From contig NZ_JAASAG010000010.1 of assembly GCF_012726265.1 (NCBI RefSeq), positions 270,449 through 334,448 of the forward strand: a stretch of DNA of 64,000 nucleotides, given 5' to 3'. The notes under the pieces are model-generated. The model did not search any database and was not told where the DNA came from. It was given only the letters and a program-made list of their open reading frames with translations. This document shows, in pieces, positions 7,263-16,095 of this stretch (positions within the stretch are counted from its first letter, which is position 1; each line of letters starts with the position of its first letter). Source of the DNA: Streptomyces sp. HNM0575 (GTDB lineage: Bacteria; Actinomycetota; Actinomycetes; Streptomycetales; Streptomycetaceae). The translations under genes were made by a program, and so were the position numbers.

Positions 7263-9953
7263 TCACGCCCCCTCGCGGGCTCCTCCGCGCCCCCGCTCCG
7301 AGGTGTCCGCGGGGCCGCCCGGCCGGACCGGCGGGCCCGGCGCGGACCACGCGCTTCCGGCGAACCGGCCGAGCGCGTCCCGCAGTTCGGGGGAGATCTC
7401 CCCGGTGGCAGCACGTCCACCGAGCGGCCAGAAGGCGATCCACCCCGCGCTGTCCGCGCGCAGACCCGGCCCCGGCGAGGCCCACGGGTGCAGCCGGACG
7501 TGCAGCACCGGACGGGAGCGCGTGCCGGAGGCCCCCTCGTAACCGCGTACGGCCACCTCCGCGACGTCGGCCCACGGGACGGACACGGTGCGGCCCCGCG
7601 ACGTCGTCCCGATCACCTCCGGGTTCAGGCGGAGTTCGGCCCTCCCCCGCACGATCGACGGCTCGCTCAGCTCCAGCACCACGGGCAGCAGGACCAGGAA
7701 ACCGACGAGCAGCCACACCCCTCCCGCGTCCCAGTCGCGCTCGACGCCCATCTGCGCCACGCGCAGCGCCGCGAGGCCCCACGGCAGCGCGTAGCCGCCC
7801 GCTCTCGCCCAGCGCCGCCGGCCCGTGGAGCCTCCCGGGATCCTGACCTCCGCCGGCTCTGCCGGGCGTGCGCCGGAGACCTGCTCGGGGGCGGCGGCCG
7901 CCGCGTCCTCCCGGACCTCGCGGACCGGCCCCTCCGCCCGGACCGGGCCCTCCGACCGGACCGGCCCCTCCGCGCCGACCCGCCGCCGTACGGCCATACG
8001 CCACCGGCCCCCGGCGGCCGGGGCGGCGAGCCGTTCCTGCAACAGCCCGTGCCGGAACTGCCAGGTCCCCGCCGCCTGACGCAGCACTCCCACCCGGTGC
8101 GCCTCCGCCAGGAACGCCGTCAGCCGCCAGGGAAGCGCCCCCACGGCGGCGAGCACGGAACGGGTGAGCAGCCAGTGGCTCCACGGGCTGAGCAGGAGGA
8201 TCGTGCCCGCGGCGGCGACGCTGCCCACCACCCACGTCGCGACGACGGTCTCCGTCCCCCTGCCCGTGGCGGCGACGGCGCCCACGGCCCCGAGCGCCGG
8301 GCTCACCAGCGACAGCGTCAGCAGCGTGCTCCTGCGCTGTTCGTCCAGCAGCTCGCCGGGCCCGAACGCCCTGTCCGGATCCGCGGGAACGCCCAGTACG
8401 AGCATCAGCAGGCCCGGCAGCACGATCGCGAGCACCGCCAACGGGCCGTCCTGGAGCAGGAATTGCACCGCCGACGCGAAGGCCAGCACCACGGCCAGAA
8501 CCGCCGCGAGGTGCGGCCGCCATCTGCGGAGCAGCCCCGCGGGCCGCTGCGGCAGGTCATCTCCCCGCACGGCGAGCAGCACACGGTGCACGATGCCGCC
8601 CATGAGCGCCAGGGCGAGCGCACCCGCAGCCCCCTCGGCCACCGCCCCGCGCTGTGCCGCGTCCCGGGTGGACCATGCCGTCAGCCCCGCCATCGCGAAC
8701 AGCAGCAGGCCCGTGCCGAGGAACAGCGCCGGTACGCCCAGCACCGACGGCAGCCTGGCGCGGTGCAGCCGCCACCACGCGAACTCCCGGGTGCCCAGGC
8801 GCGTGAGGTGCCGCGCGAGGAATCCCAGCCAGCGCTCGGCGCGTGCCGCGCCCCGACTCCCCGGGCCCCGACTCCCCGCGCCCCAACTCCCCGCGGACCG
8901 CGGCCCGTCGGGCGAGGCGGGACCGGTGGGGAAGGTCGCCGGGACCAGGGAGTCCAGCAGGTGCCGTTCGACCGCTGCCGGGCCGGGGAAGCGGGACCGG
9001 TCGAGGAGTTCACCCGGAGCCGCATCCGGACCCGCGTACACGGTGCGCGTCAGCCACAGCATCAGCGGCGAGGAGAGCGCACGCACCACGGGCAGGCCGG
9101 CGTCGCCCGCGGTCAGCGCAGCCAGCAACTCCTCCCAGCGTCCGGCACGTCCGGGATGGCTGGTACGCCGCAGGAAGTCGGCCGCTGCGGCCGCGGGCAC
9201 GGGCTCGGCACGCACGACGGCCGCCGACGCGAGCACGTCCTCCGACTCCGCCGCCTCCGCGTACTCCTCGGTCCGCGACGTGAGGATCAGCGGCGCGTCC
9301 CCCGCCAGCGCGCGGTTGAGGCCGGAGAGCGCCTTCGCCCGTGCGGGCGCGGGCAGTTCGTCGAAGCCGTCGAGCACGGGGAGCACCCGCCGGTCCCGCA
9401 CCAGTTCGCGTACCCGCCGCCGGTCCAGCCGCCGCGTGCCGTGGTCCTGGTGCACCCGGCGGGCGAGCCAGGCGTGCAGATGCTCACGGTCCGGGTCCCA
9501 GGACCACACCGGGACGATCACGGGCACGGGCGCGCCCGACGTCCAGTCGCGCAGCAGCTCCAGTGACAGCAGCACCGCGAGCGAGGTCTTGCCCGCACCG
9601 GGGCCGCCGAGGATCACCAGCCGCCGCGCGGGCAGCGACCGGTAGGCGGCCGTCAGCGCGGCGAGCCCGTCGCCCTGCACGGGCACCGCCGCGCCCACGT
9701 TCACCTCGTGGTCGGCGGAGGCCGGATCGGCGGTCCACCGCACCTCGGGCTGCGCCCGGTCCGCCAGACCGCGGGCCGCCGCCTCGTCCCGCCACCGTGC
9801 GTGTACGGCACCTGCCAGCTCACGGGCGGCGGCGTCCTGCGGGGTCTCTGCCGGGGCCCCGTGGAACCGGACGTCGCCGAAGATGTTCCCGGCCTGGATC
9901 ACGTAAGTGGCGCTGCCGGAGAAGGAGTTGTGAACGCCTCTCTGCTCCGTCAC
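7263..9953 (-). CDS. NACHT-type STAND ATPase with amyloid-like N-terminal motif, membrane helices and bPH-like tail
   Basis: An 896-residue protein. Residues ~7-32 hold the motif NSFSG...YVIQAGNIFGDVRFHG, like the RHIM-related signalling motifs of actinobacterial NLR proteins. The NTPase follows: Walker A GGPGAGKTS near 116-124, Walker B VLPVLDGFDEL near 190-200, and sensor ILTSRTEEY. The middle holds several hydrophobic helices (e.g. VLGVPALFLGTGLLLFAMAG, LAVLAIVLPGLLMLVLG). The C-terminal ~170 residues have two more helices and a bacterial PH-like domain (ELRLNPEVIGTTSRGRT). The GTG start at 9953 was chosen because GGGGGCGGG precedes it; the frame extends 27 residues upstream. By family it is a signal-sensing ATPase, perhaps in phage defence or cell-death control, but no ligand or effector is shown here. 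It is a single gene, divergent from the ArsR operon. Confidence 0.82.
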   Translation of the reverse strand: MTEQRGVHNSFSGSATYVIQAGNIFGDVRFHGAPAETPQDAAARELAGAVHARWRDEAAARGLADRAQPEVRWTADPASADHEVNVGAAVPVQGDGLAALTAAYRSLPARRLVILGGPGAGKTSLAVLLSLELLRDWTSGAPVPVIVPVWSWDPDREHLHAWLARRVHQDHGTRRLDRRRVRELVRDRRVLPVLDGFDELPAPARAKALSGLNRALAGDAPLILTSRTEEYAEAAESEDVLASAAVVRAEPVPAAAAADFLRRTSHPGRAGRWEELLAALTAGDAGLPVVRALSSPLMLWLTRTVYAGPDAAPGELLDRSRFPGPAAVERHLLDSLVPATFPTGPASPDGPRSAGSWGAGSRGPGSRGAARAERWLGFLARHLTRLGTREFAWWRLHRARLPSVLGVPALFLGTGLLLFAMAGLTAWSTRDAAQRGAVAEGAAGALALALMGGIVHRVLLAVRGDDLPQRPAGLLRRWRPHLAAVLAVVLAFASAVQFLLQDGPLAVLAIVLPGLLMLVLGVPADPDRAFGPGELLDEQRRSTLLTLSLVSPALGAVGAVAATGRGTETVVATWVVGSVAAAGTILLLSPWSHWLLTRSVLAAVGALPWRLTAFLAEAHRVGVLRQAAGTWQFRHGLLQERLAAPAAGGRWRMAVRRRVGAEGPVRSEGPVRAEGPVREVREDAAAAAPEQVSGARPAEPAEVRIPGGSTGRRRWARAGGYALPWGLAALRVAQMGVERDWDAGGVWLLVGFLVLLPVVLELSEPSIVRGRAELRLNPEVIGTTSRGRTVSVPWADVAEVAVRGYEGASGTRSRPVLHVRLHPWASPGPGLRADSAGWIAFWPLGGRAATGEISPELRDALGRFAGSAWSAPGPPVRPGGPADTSERGRGGAREGA

Positions 9954-10142
9954 GGCCCGCCCCCGCAGATACATCCGACGCCCGACGCCTTCACGCACAC
10001 GCCTGCGTACGCAGGTGCTCACGCTACGCGTCATACCCCGGTGCCATCCGGCACTTCGGCGGTCCGCACCCTGGGCGGCCCCCGGTGACCCCTGGCGAAC
10101 CCTGGCAACCCTCTGGCGGGCGCCGCCCGAGATTCAGCTATT

Positions 10143-10170
10143 GCTTATATAAGCGACGGCTGTATATCTT
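10143..10170 (+). promoter_or_regulatory. Probable ArsR operator and promoter
   Basis: GCTTATATAAGC at 10143-10154 is a perfect 12-base palindrome in otherwise GC-rich DNA. A second AT-rich block, TGTATATCTT, at 10161-10170 sits at -10 distance from the GTG start at 10177, so the message may be leaderless. The ArsR-family product encoded directly downstream is the obvious candidate to bind it. Confidence 0.6.
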
Positions 10171-10176
10171 CCCCGT

Positions 10177-10545
10177 GTGCATGCATTGGATGTCCTGGGA
10201 GACCCCGTGCGACGGCGGATCCTGGAGCTGCTCGCCGACGGCGAGCAGACCTCCGGAGCCGTATCCGGCGCGATCCAGGCCGAGTTCGGCATCTCCCAGC
10301 CCGCCGTCTCCCAGCACCTGCGGGTGCTGCGCGAGGCCGGATTCACCTCCGTACGGGCCGAGGGCACCCGGCGGCTCTACGCCGTCGAGGCCGCTCCCCT
10401 GCGCGAGGTCGACACATGGCTGGAGCGCTTCCGCGGCTTCTGGGAGCAGCGGCTCGACGCTCTCGGCACGGAACTGGCGCGCGGCAAGCGCGAACGCCGC
10501 AGGAAAGACGCCGGTGCGGACACCGCCGGCAGCGAGGAGCAGTGA
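10177..10545 (+). CDS. ArsR family winged-helix transcriptional repressor
   Basis: A 122-residue regulator. The winged helix-turn-helix is clear (DPVRRRILELLADGEQTSGA, FGISQPAVSQHLRVLREAG) followed by the wing (VRAEGTRRLYAV). No cysteine metal site is seen, so it belongs to the SRPBCC-linked ArsR group rather than the metal sensors. The C-terminal helix is followed by an Arg/Lys-rich tail. Its stop overlaps the next ATG by one base (TGATG), so it is co-translated with the SRPBCC gene. The palindrome just upstream suggests autoregulation. Confidence 0.9.
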   Translation: MHALDVLGDPVRRRILELLADGEQTSGAVSGAIQAEFGISQPAVSQHLRVLREAGFTSVRAEGTRRLYAVEAAPLREVDTWLERFRGFWEQRLDALGTELARGKRERRRKDAGADTAGSEEQ

Positions 10546-11189
10546 TGAGCGACATCGTCGACCAGATCAACGCGGTCCACCGGAAGGTCGGCACCCGGGA
10601 CGTGGAGGGGCAGGAGGCCCACACGGTCCTGCTGCGCCGTACGTACGAGGCCGCCGTCGAGGACGTGTGGGACGCCTGCACCGACCCGGAGCGCATCCGC
10701 CGCTGGTTCCTGCCGGTCAGCGGGGATCTGAAGCCCGGCGGGCACTACCAGCTGGAGGGCAACGCGGGCGGCGAGATCCTGCGCTGCGAACCGCCCCGGC
10801 TGCTCAAGGTCAGCTGGGTGATGGGCGAGAGCCCCGGCTTCAGCGAGGTCCAGGTGCGGCTGACGCCCGAGGGCGACGACGAGACGGTCTTCGAGCTGGA
10901 GCACGTCGCGGTCGTACCGCCGGAGTTCTGGGACCAGTTCGGCCCGGGAGCGGTCGGCGTCGGCTGGGACCTCACGGTGCTCGGCCTCGGAATGCACCTG
11001 CGGGGCGAGGTGATCCCCGACCACTCCGAGTTCGAAGCGTCCGACGAGGCAAGGGAGTTCTCGACGCGCAGCAGCGAGGCGTGGGGCGCGGCGTACGAGG
11101 CATCGGGAGCACCGGCCGACGTGGTCGCGAAGGCCGTCAGCGGCACGACGGCGTTCTACGTGCCGCCGCGGGAGGACGGCGCCTCCTGA
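10545..11189 (+). CDS. SRPBCC (AHSA1-like START domain) protein
   Basis: A 214-residue protein with the AHSA1/SRPBCC hydrophobic-ligand-binding fold: RTYEAAVEDVWDACTDPERI near the start, RRWFLPVSGDLKPGGHY, and a long C-terminal helix (RSSEAWGAAYEASGAP). It is translationally coupled to the ArsR gene. ArsR-SRPBCC pairs are common in actinobacteria and the SRPBCC member may bind a small lipophilic molecule. The exact ligand is unknown. The next gene encodes a close paralogue. Confidence 0.88.
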   Translation: MSDIVDQINAVHRKVGTRDVEGQEAHTVLLRRTYEAAVEDVWDACTDPERIRRWFLPVSGDLKPGGHYQLEGNAGGEILRCEPPRLLKVSWVMGESPGFSEVQVRLTPEGDDETVFELEHVAVVPPEFWDQFGPGAVGVGWDLTVLGLGMHLRGEVIPDHSEFEASDEAREFSTRSSEAWGAAYEASGAPADVVAKAVSGTTAFYVPPREDGAS

Positions 11190-11339
11190 ACGGCTCCCGG
11201 CACGCGGCGCACGGTGGGCACGGCGGGGGGCAGGATCTCCGTACGGCGCGAACGCCGCCCGCGAGGCGGCGGTAGCGTCAACTGCCGTGCGGTGAACGGG
11301 CGGTGGCCGTGCGTCGGCCGGGGCAGTGAGGAGCATCCA

Positions 11340-12026
11340 ATGAGCGACAGCGGCGGGACCGGCCGGATCGACGCCGTCCACCGGGAAGTCGGCAGCCGCC
11401 GGGTGGACGGGGCTGAGGCCCGCACGGTCCTGCTGCGGCGCACATACGACGCCCCCGTCGGGGAGGTCTGGGACGCCTGCACCGACCGGGAACGCGTCAG
11501 CCGCTGGTTCGTGCCCGTCAGCGGCGAACTGAAGCCCGGCGGGCACTACCTGCTGGAGGGCCACGCACACGGCGAGGTCCTGCGCTGCGAGGCACCCCGA
11601 CTGCTCAGGCTGAGCTGGCTGTTCGGCGACGACCCGGACTTCGGCGAGGTCGAGCTCCGGCTGACGGCCGAGGGCGGGGCCGACGGGGACGGGGCCGACG
11701 GCGAGAGCGACGGCGACGAGCGGACCGTGCTCGAACTGGAGCATGTCTCGGTGGTACCCGACGAGGTATGGGAACACTTCGGGCCCGGAGCGCTCGGCCT
11801 CGTCTGGGACCTGACGGCGCTCGGCCTCCACTTCCATCTGCTGGACGGTCCGGCCGACGATCTCGCCGCCTGGCGGGAGTCCGACGAGGCACGGGAGTTG
11901 ATGACCCGCAGCAGCGAGGCATGGGGCGCGGCGTACGAGGCATCGGGGGCACCGGCCGACGTGGTCGCGGAGGCCGTGAGCAACACGACGGCGTTCTACG
12001 TACGGCCGCGGGAGGACGCCGAGTGA
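11340..12026 (+). CDS. SRPBCC (AHSA1-like) protein, tandem paralogue
   Basis: 228 residues, very similar to the preceding protein over its whole length (VWDACTDRERVSRWFVPVSG, LKPGGHYLLEGHAHGEVLRC, RSSEAWGAAYEASGAPADVV). It differs by an Asp/Gly-rich insert in the middle (around ADGDGADGESDGDE). The ATG at 11340 has GAGGAG upstream. A 150-base gap separates it from its paralogue, so it may be read from the same message. It clearly arose by tandem duplication. Confidence 0.87.
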   Translation: MSDSGGTGRIDAVHREVGSRRVDGAEARTVLLRRTYDAPVGEVWDACTDRERVSRWFVPVSGELKPGGHYLLEGHAHGEVLRCEAPRLLRLSWLFGDDPDFGEVELRLTAEGGADGDGADGESDGDERTVLELEHVSVVPDEVWEHFGPGALGLVWDLTALGLHFHLLDGPADDLAAWRESDEARELMTRSSEAWGAAYEASGAPADVVAEAVSNTTAFYVRPREDAE

Positions 12027-12043
12027 GCGCGTGAGCGCGTGAC

Positions 12044-12070
12044 CGCGGGCCGGCGAGCGGCCGGCCCGCG
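12044..12070 (+). terminator. Hairpin after the SRPBCC pair
   Basis: Stem CGCGGGCCGG / CCGGCCCGCG with loop CGAGCGG, starting 17 bases after the stop of the second SRPBCC gene. There is no U-tract, as is usual in streptomycetes. Confidence 0.6.
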
Positions 12071-12426
12071 CCCATGCCACCGGCGACCGCGCATGCGGAG
12101 CGAAACGATCGTGCGCCGGTGGAGACAAACGAGGGGCACGCCCGGGCCCTCGGCTCTAGCGTGGCAACACGGGCCGCACCAGCGGCTCCCGCCCCTGACC
12201 GCCTCGCTCCCGACCGGCCAACTACCCCCTCGACCTGCGCCGTTGAACGAGACGCCGTTCCACGGAGGGTCCGCGGCCCAGCCCCTGCGGCCGCCAATTC
12301 CACATACAGCATGCCGAGACTCCGATGTCAGCCTCTCGACGGTTGAGGTCAGTTGTCGGACACTGCTGGTCTGATTCCGGCCACAATCCGGATGAGGACC
12401 CTGTCACCCAGCGGAAGGGCACTCGC
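12071..12426. other. Intergenic region upstream of the third SRPBCC gene
   Basis: About 355 bases with no supported gene. Codon bias in the short open frames is poor. The region should contain the promoter of the gene at 12427, but I see no clear consensus. Confidence 0.4.
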
Positions 12427-12894
12427 ATGAGCACGTGGCAGCTGACCGTCGAGCACCGGATAGCAGCGCCACCCGTGCGGGTGTGGGAGACCATGACCGA
12501 CATCGAGGGCTCCCCGAACGTGATCAGCGGCGTAGAACGCGTGGAATTGCTCAGCGACGCGCCCTTCGGCGTCGGCACCCGCTGGCGGGAGACCCGCCTG
12601 ATGTTCGGCGAGGAGGCGACCGAGGAGATGTGGGTGAGCGCCTGCGAGGCTCCCACCCGCTACGTCGTCGAGGCCGATTCACGCGGCGTCCACTACACCT
12701 CGGAGTTCACCCTCGCCCCCGACGGCGACGACGCCACCTCCGTACGCCTCGTCTTCGGCGGCTCCCGCACGGAGAAGAACGCCCTCGGCGGAGTCATCGG
12801 CAAACTCTTCGGCGGCATCGGCGCCAGAACGGTCGAGAAGGCCCTGACCAAGGACCTCGAAGACATCGCGGCTTCGGCGGAATCACCGCACTGA
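12427..12894 (+). CDS. SRPBCC family protein (polyketide cyclase/dehydrase-like)
   Basis: 155 residues: MSTWQLTVEHRIAAPPVRVW, then SPNVISGVERVELLSDAPFG and VGTRWRETRLMFGEEATEEM, the pattern of Polyketide_cyc2-type START domains. It is only distantly related to the two preceding SRPBCC proteins and is a separate transcript. GGAAGGG lies before the ATG. The ligand is unknown. Confidence 0.85.
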   Translation: MSTWQLTVEHRIAAPPVRVWETMTDIEGSPNVISGVERVELLSDAPFGVGTRWRETRLMFGEEATEEMWVSACEAPTRYVVEADSRGVHYTSEFTLAPDGDDATSVRLVFGGSRTEKNALGGVIGKLFGGIGARTVEKALTKDLEDIAASAESPH

Positions 12895-12943
12895 CGGCGT
12901 CTCCGAGAACGCGTCCTCGGGCGCCGGCCCGTACGGCACGGGC

Positions 12944-13030
12944 TCAATGGACGTACTCCTTCAGCTTCTCCGTCTCCAACGCGATCCCCACCGGCTCCGG
13001 AAGCTCCACCACCGAGCCGAAGGGTCCCGC
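12944..13030 (-). pseudogene. C-terminal remnant of a Uma2-type nuclease-fold gene
   Basis: Between two in-frame stops the minus strand reads 28 codons resembling the C-terminus of Uma2 (DUF820) proteins: PFGSVVELPEPVGIALETEK, then LKEYVH and stop. Uma2 genes are abundant in streptomycetes. Only the last ~28 residues remain, abutting the end of the NB-ARC gene, so it is a decayed fragment. Confidence 0.5.
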
Positions 13031-13037
13031 TCACGGG

Positions 13038-15386
13038 TCAGCCCTCCGCGTCGGCGGCCGGCCGCGCCTCGACGTCCGCGCGCATACGACGCGCACGCGC
13101 GTCCTCGTAACCGCCGAGCAGCCGCAGGGACTCCGACCAGTGCCCGGCCGCCGTCTCCGGGTTCTGCTCGTACAGCGTCCGGGCCAGCCCGTCCAGGGCG
13201 ACGGCTTCGCTCCAGGCGTCGCCGAGTTCGCGGTGCGCCTCCGCCGCACGCCGGTGGAAGCCCGCGGCCTCCTCGTCGCGGCCCATCCGGTGGTACGTCT
13301 CGCCCGTCCCCTGCCACGCCAGCGCCTCGCGGCTGCGGTCGCGGAGCCTCCGGTGCAGCGTCGCCGAGCGGTTGTACGCGGTGAGTGCCGCACCGTGGTC
13401 GCCCAGCGCCTGCTGCGCGTCGCCGACCGCCAGCAGCCAGCACGCCTCCGCGACATGGTTGCGCAGGTCCAGGGCGAGCTTCAGCGCCTCCTCGGCGAGG
13501 TTCAGCGCCTCCTGCGGCTCGCCGAGCTCCAGTCGGATTCCGCTCAGGATCCACAGCGCGTTGCCCGTGCTCCGTGCGTCGTCGCGCTGCCGGTGCGCCG
13601 CGAGAGCCCGCTCGATGTCCTCCGCGGCCTGCTCCAGCTCGCCCGCGCGGAAGCGCACCAGGGCGAGGTTGGCGAGGGTCACGGTCTGCCTCCGGGTATC
13701 TCCCAGCTCCGCGAAGAGGGCCGCGGCCTCGCCCAGCCTCGCCTCGGCCGGCCCCAACTCCCGTCGACGCAGGTGGACCAGGCCGAGCGCGTTGAGCGAG
13801 TCCGCCTCTCCCGCCCGGTCGCCCGTCTCGCGCCGGATGGTCAGCGCCTCCTCATGCGCCTGGCGCGCTTCCTCCGCGCGGCTGAGCTTCGTGTAGCCGA
13901 ACCCGAAGCTCTCCAGCAGCCTCGCCTGTGCCGCACGGTCGCCGGCCCGGCGGGCGGCCGACAGCCCGGCGTGGCCGATGGGCAGCCAGTCGGCCGTCAG
14001 GGACGAGGGCGCCTTGGCGTTCCACAGCACGGCCGCCAACTGCCAGGCGTGCACGTCGAGTCCGGCGTCCGACGCGGCCCGTACGGCGGGGAGGAAGTTG
14101 GCGTGTTCCCGCTCGGCCCAGTCGACGGCCTGGTCGTAGTCGGCAAAGGAGAGCGGTGTGACCCCCTCGGCGGGCGGCTGCGACGGCAGGCGCTCCTCGT
14201 GGGGTCTGATCCATCCCTGCGCGGAGTCGGCGGTGTGCAGATACCAGTCGAGCACCCTGAGCAGCGCGGCGTTCCGCTCCTCGCCGGGCTCCTCACGCTG
14301 GGCCTGGTCGCAGGCGTACGCGCGCAGCAGGTCGTGGAACTCGAAGCGGTCGGGCGCCCTCTGCTCCAGAAGATGCGCGCCGACCAGTACGTCGAGCAGC
14401 TGCCGCGCCCTGCGGACGCTGACTCCGGCCAGCGCCGCCACCGCCCCGAGCGGGAACTGCGGTCCGGGATGCAGGCCCAGTAAGCGGAAGAGCCGCGCGG
14501 CGTCGGGGGAGAGCGCACGGTAGGACCAGGCGAAGACCGCACGTACGGCTTCGCCGCCCTCCTCGTCGCCCGTGCTGAGGGCGTCCCAGAGGGCCGATTC
14601 GTCGCACAGGTCGGTGATCAGCTCGTCGAGGCTCATGTGCGGGTGGGTGGCGGCCCGTTCGGCCGCTATGCGCAGCGCGAGCGGCAAGTGGGCGCACAGA
14701 CGGGCGAGTTCGGCGAGCTTGGCGGAGTCGTCGTCGGCACGGTGGCCGGCGGTGACGGCACGCAGCAGGGCCACGGCTTCGGGCTCGTCCAGCGTCCCCA
14801 GGGTGAGCCGGTCCGCCCCGTCACGCACGGCGAGCGACGAGAGACGGCTGCGGCTGGTGACGATGGTGAGGCAGTGGGCGTTGCCGGGAAGCAGCGGCCG
14901 GACCTGGGCGACGGTCGCGGCGTTGTCGAGGAAGACCAGCATCCGGCGCTCGGCCAGCAGCGTCCGGTACAGGGCCGCCGCACTGTCCGGGTCGGAGGGG
15001 ACCGCCTTCGCCGTCATACCCATCGCCGTGAGGAAGCGCGGCAGCACCTCTTCGGCGGCGACGGGCTCGCCCGGGTCGTAGCCGCGCAGATTCACGTACA
15101 GCTGGCCGTCCGGGAAGCGGTCCTTGACCTGGTGCGCCCAGCGCAGGGCGAGCGCGGTCTTGCCCGCACCGGCCGTACCGGCGATCACGCACACCGGCGG
15201 GACGAAGGGGTCGCCGCCGGTGGTCAATGTGGCGTCGAGGCTCTGTAGTTCGGCGGTGCGATTGACGAAGTGGCGTAAGTCGCCGGGCAGTTGCTGCGGC
15301 GGCGGCTGGTGCCCGGCGCCCGGCCGCGGATCGTGGCCTGCGGCGTGGAAGTGGACGCCGCCGCTGACCCTGCCTGCCTGCACCAC
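13038..15386 (-). CDS. NB-ARC/TPR STAND protein with amyloid-like N-terminal motif
   Basis: A 782-residue protein. It opens with VVQAGRVSGGVHFH, the same motif type as in the NACHT protein at 7263-9953. NB-ARC follows: Walker A IAGTAGAGKTALALRWAHQV near 69-88, MLVFLDNAATVAQVRPLLPG as Walker B, and TSRSRLSSL. Then come the winged-helix region and about eight TPR units (e.g. AGEADSLNALGLVHLRRREL, SEAVALDGLARTLYEQNPET). It is like the AfsR-type ATPase half but has no SARP DNA-binding domain. The GTG start at 15386 is uncertain: the frame stays open upstream and reads SNSDDHEPEAGG then THSDLSGSSRD, which looks like genuine coding sequence. The nearest candidate starts there are non-standard (ATC at 15458, CTG at 15407). 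Confidence 0.85.
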   Translation of the reverse strand: MVQAGRVSGGVHFHAAGHDPRPGAGHQPPPQQLPGDLRHFVNRTAELQSLDATLTTGGDPFVPPVCVIAGTAGAGKTALALRWAHQVKDRFPDGQLYVNLRGYDPGEPVAAEEVLPRFLTAMGMTAKAVPSDPDSAAALYRTLLAERRMLVFLDNAATVAQVRPLLPGNAHCLTIVTSRSRLSSLAVRDGADRLTLGTLDEPEAVALLRAVTAGHRADDDSAKLAELARLCAHLPLALRIAAERAATHPHMSLDELITDLCDESALWDALSTGDEEGGEAVRAVFAWSYRALSPDAARLFRLLGLHPGPQFPLGAVAALAGVSVRRARQLLDVLVGAHLLEQRAPDRFEFHDLLRAYACDQAQREEPGEERNAALLRVLDWYLHTADSAQGWIRPHEERLPSQPPAEGVTPLSFADYDQAVDWAEREHANFLPAVRAASDAGLDVHAWQLAAVLWNAKAPSSLTADWLPIGHAGLSAARRAGDRAAQARLLESFGFGYTKLSRAEEARQAHEEALTIRRETGDRAGEADSLNALGLVHLRRRELGPAEARLGEAAALFAELGDTRRQTVTLANLALVRFRAGELEQAAEDIERALAAHRQRDDARSTGNALWILSGIRLELGEPQEALNLAEEALKLALDLRNHVAEACWLLAVGDAQQALGDHGAALTAYNRSATLHRRLRDRSREALAWQGTGETYHRMGRDEEAAGFHRRAAEAHRELGDAWSEAVALDGLARTLYEQNPETAAGHWSESLRLLGGYEDARARRMRADVEARPAADAEG

Positions 15387-15450
15387 GTCACGCGAGGACC
15401 CCGACAGGTCCGAGTGGGTGCCGCCGGCCTCCGGTTCGTGGTCGTCGCTG

Positions 15451-16095
15451 TTACTGATGGTCTGCTGCCTGAATCGTCGTCGGGGCGGGCAAGTGCGACA
15501 CGTAACGGTCCACGTACGTGACGACCTCCTCGCCTTCCCCGTAGAGCCGCTCGATGAACGCCTGCCAGCGCGCGATCAGATCCGCGTCGGTGTAGCGGAC
15601 GCCTCCGTGCAGAAGTCCCTCGTCCGTGTAGAGGATCTCGTACAGCACCTGACCGCCCAGCACGACGACTTCGGGCAGGGGGCCGGAGCCCTCCAGCGGG
15701 CGCAGCCGCTCACCGCCGACCACCCGCACGGGCATGCCGCTCTCACCCTGGACCCGCAGGGCGTGCAACTCCCACTGCATGTACGGCGTCAGCGGCTCCT
15801 CCACGACCCGTACGCGGTGGAAGGCGCCGCCGCGCTCCCGGTCCTCCTCGGCGATGCGCTGCCAGTGGCTGCGCCGCTCGCGGGTCAGGCGCAGCGCCTC
15901 CTCCCATTCGCCCCGCCGGAAGGCCTCCCAGCTGGGTGAGGACTGCTCCTGGAAGTGCTGCCGGCGCTCGAACTTCCAGCCCGGGCGGCCGGGCGGAACC
16001 GCATCCCGGCGGATGCGGAAGTCGCTTCTGTACGCGGCGAGTTCGAGCCAGACCCCAAGCGAGGGGTCGAGCGCGAGGCCGCCCGTCTCAGCCAT
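15451..16095 (-). CDS. DUF6879 family protein
   Basis: 214 residues. Recognised by KFERRQHFQEQSSPSWEAFR, then HRVRVVEEPLTPYMQWELHA and LYEILYTDEGLLHGGVRYTD, ending DRYVSHLPAP. The family is widespread in streptomycetes, often beside XRE regulators, and has no assigned function. The ATG overlaps the end of the upstream gene by eight bases, so the pair is co-translated. It ends just before the NB-ARC/TPR gene in the same direction, so the three may form one operon. Confidence 0.8.
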   Translation of the reverse strand: MAETGGLALDPSLGVWLELAAYRSDFRIRRDAVPPGRPGWKFERRQHFQEQSSPSWEAFRRGEWEEALRLTRERRSHWQRIAEEDRERGGAFHRVRVVEEPLTPYMQWELHALRVQGESGMPVRVVGGERLRPLEGSGPLPEVVVLGGQVLYEILYTDEGLLHGGVRYTDADLIARWQAFIERLYGEGEEVVTYVDRYVSHLPAPTTIQAADHQ

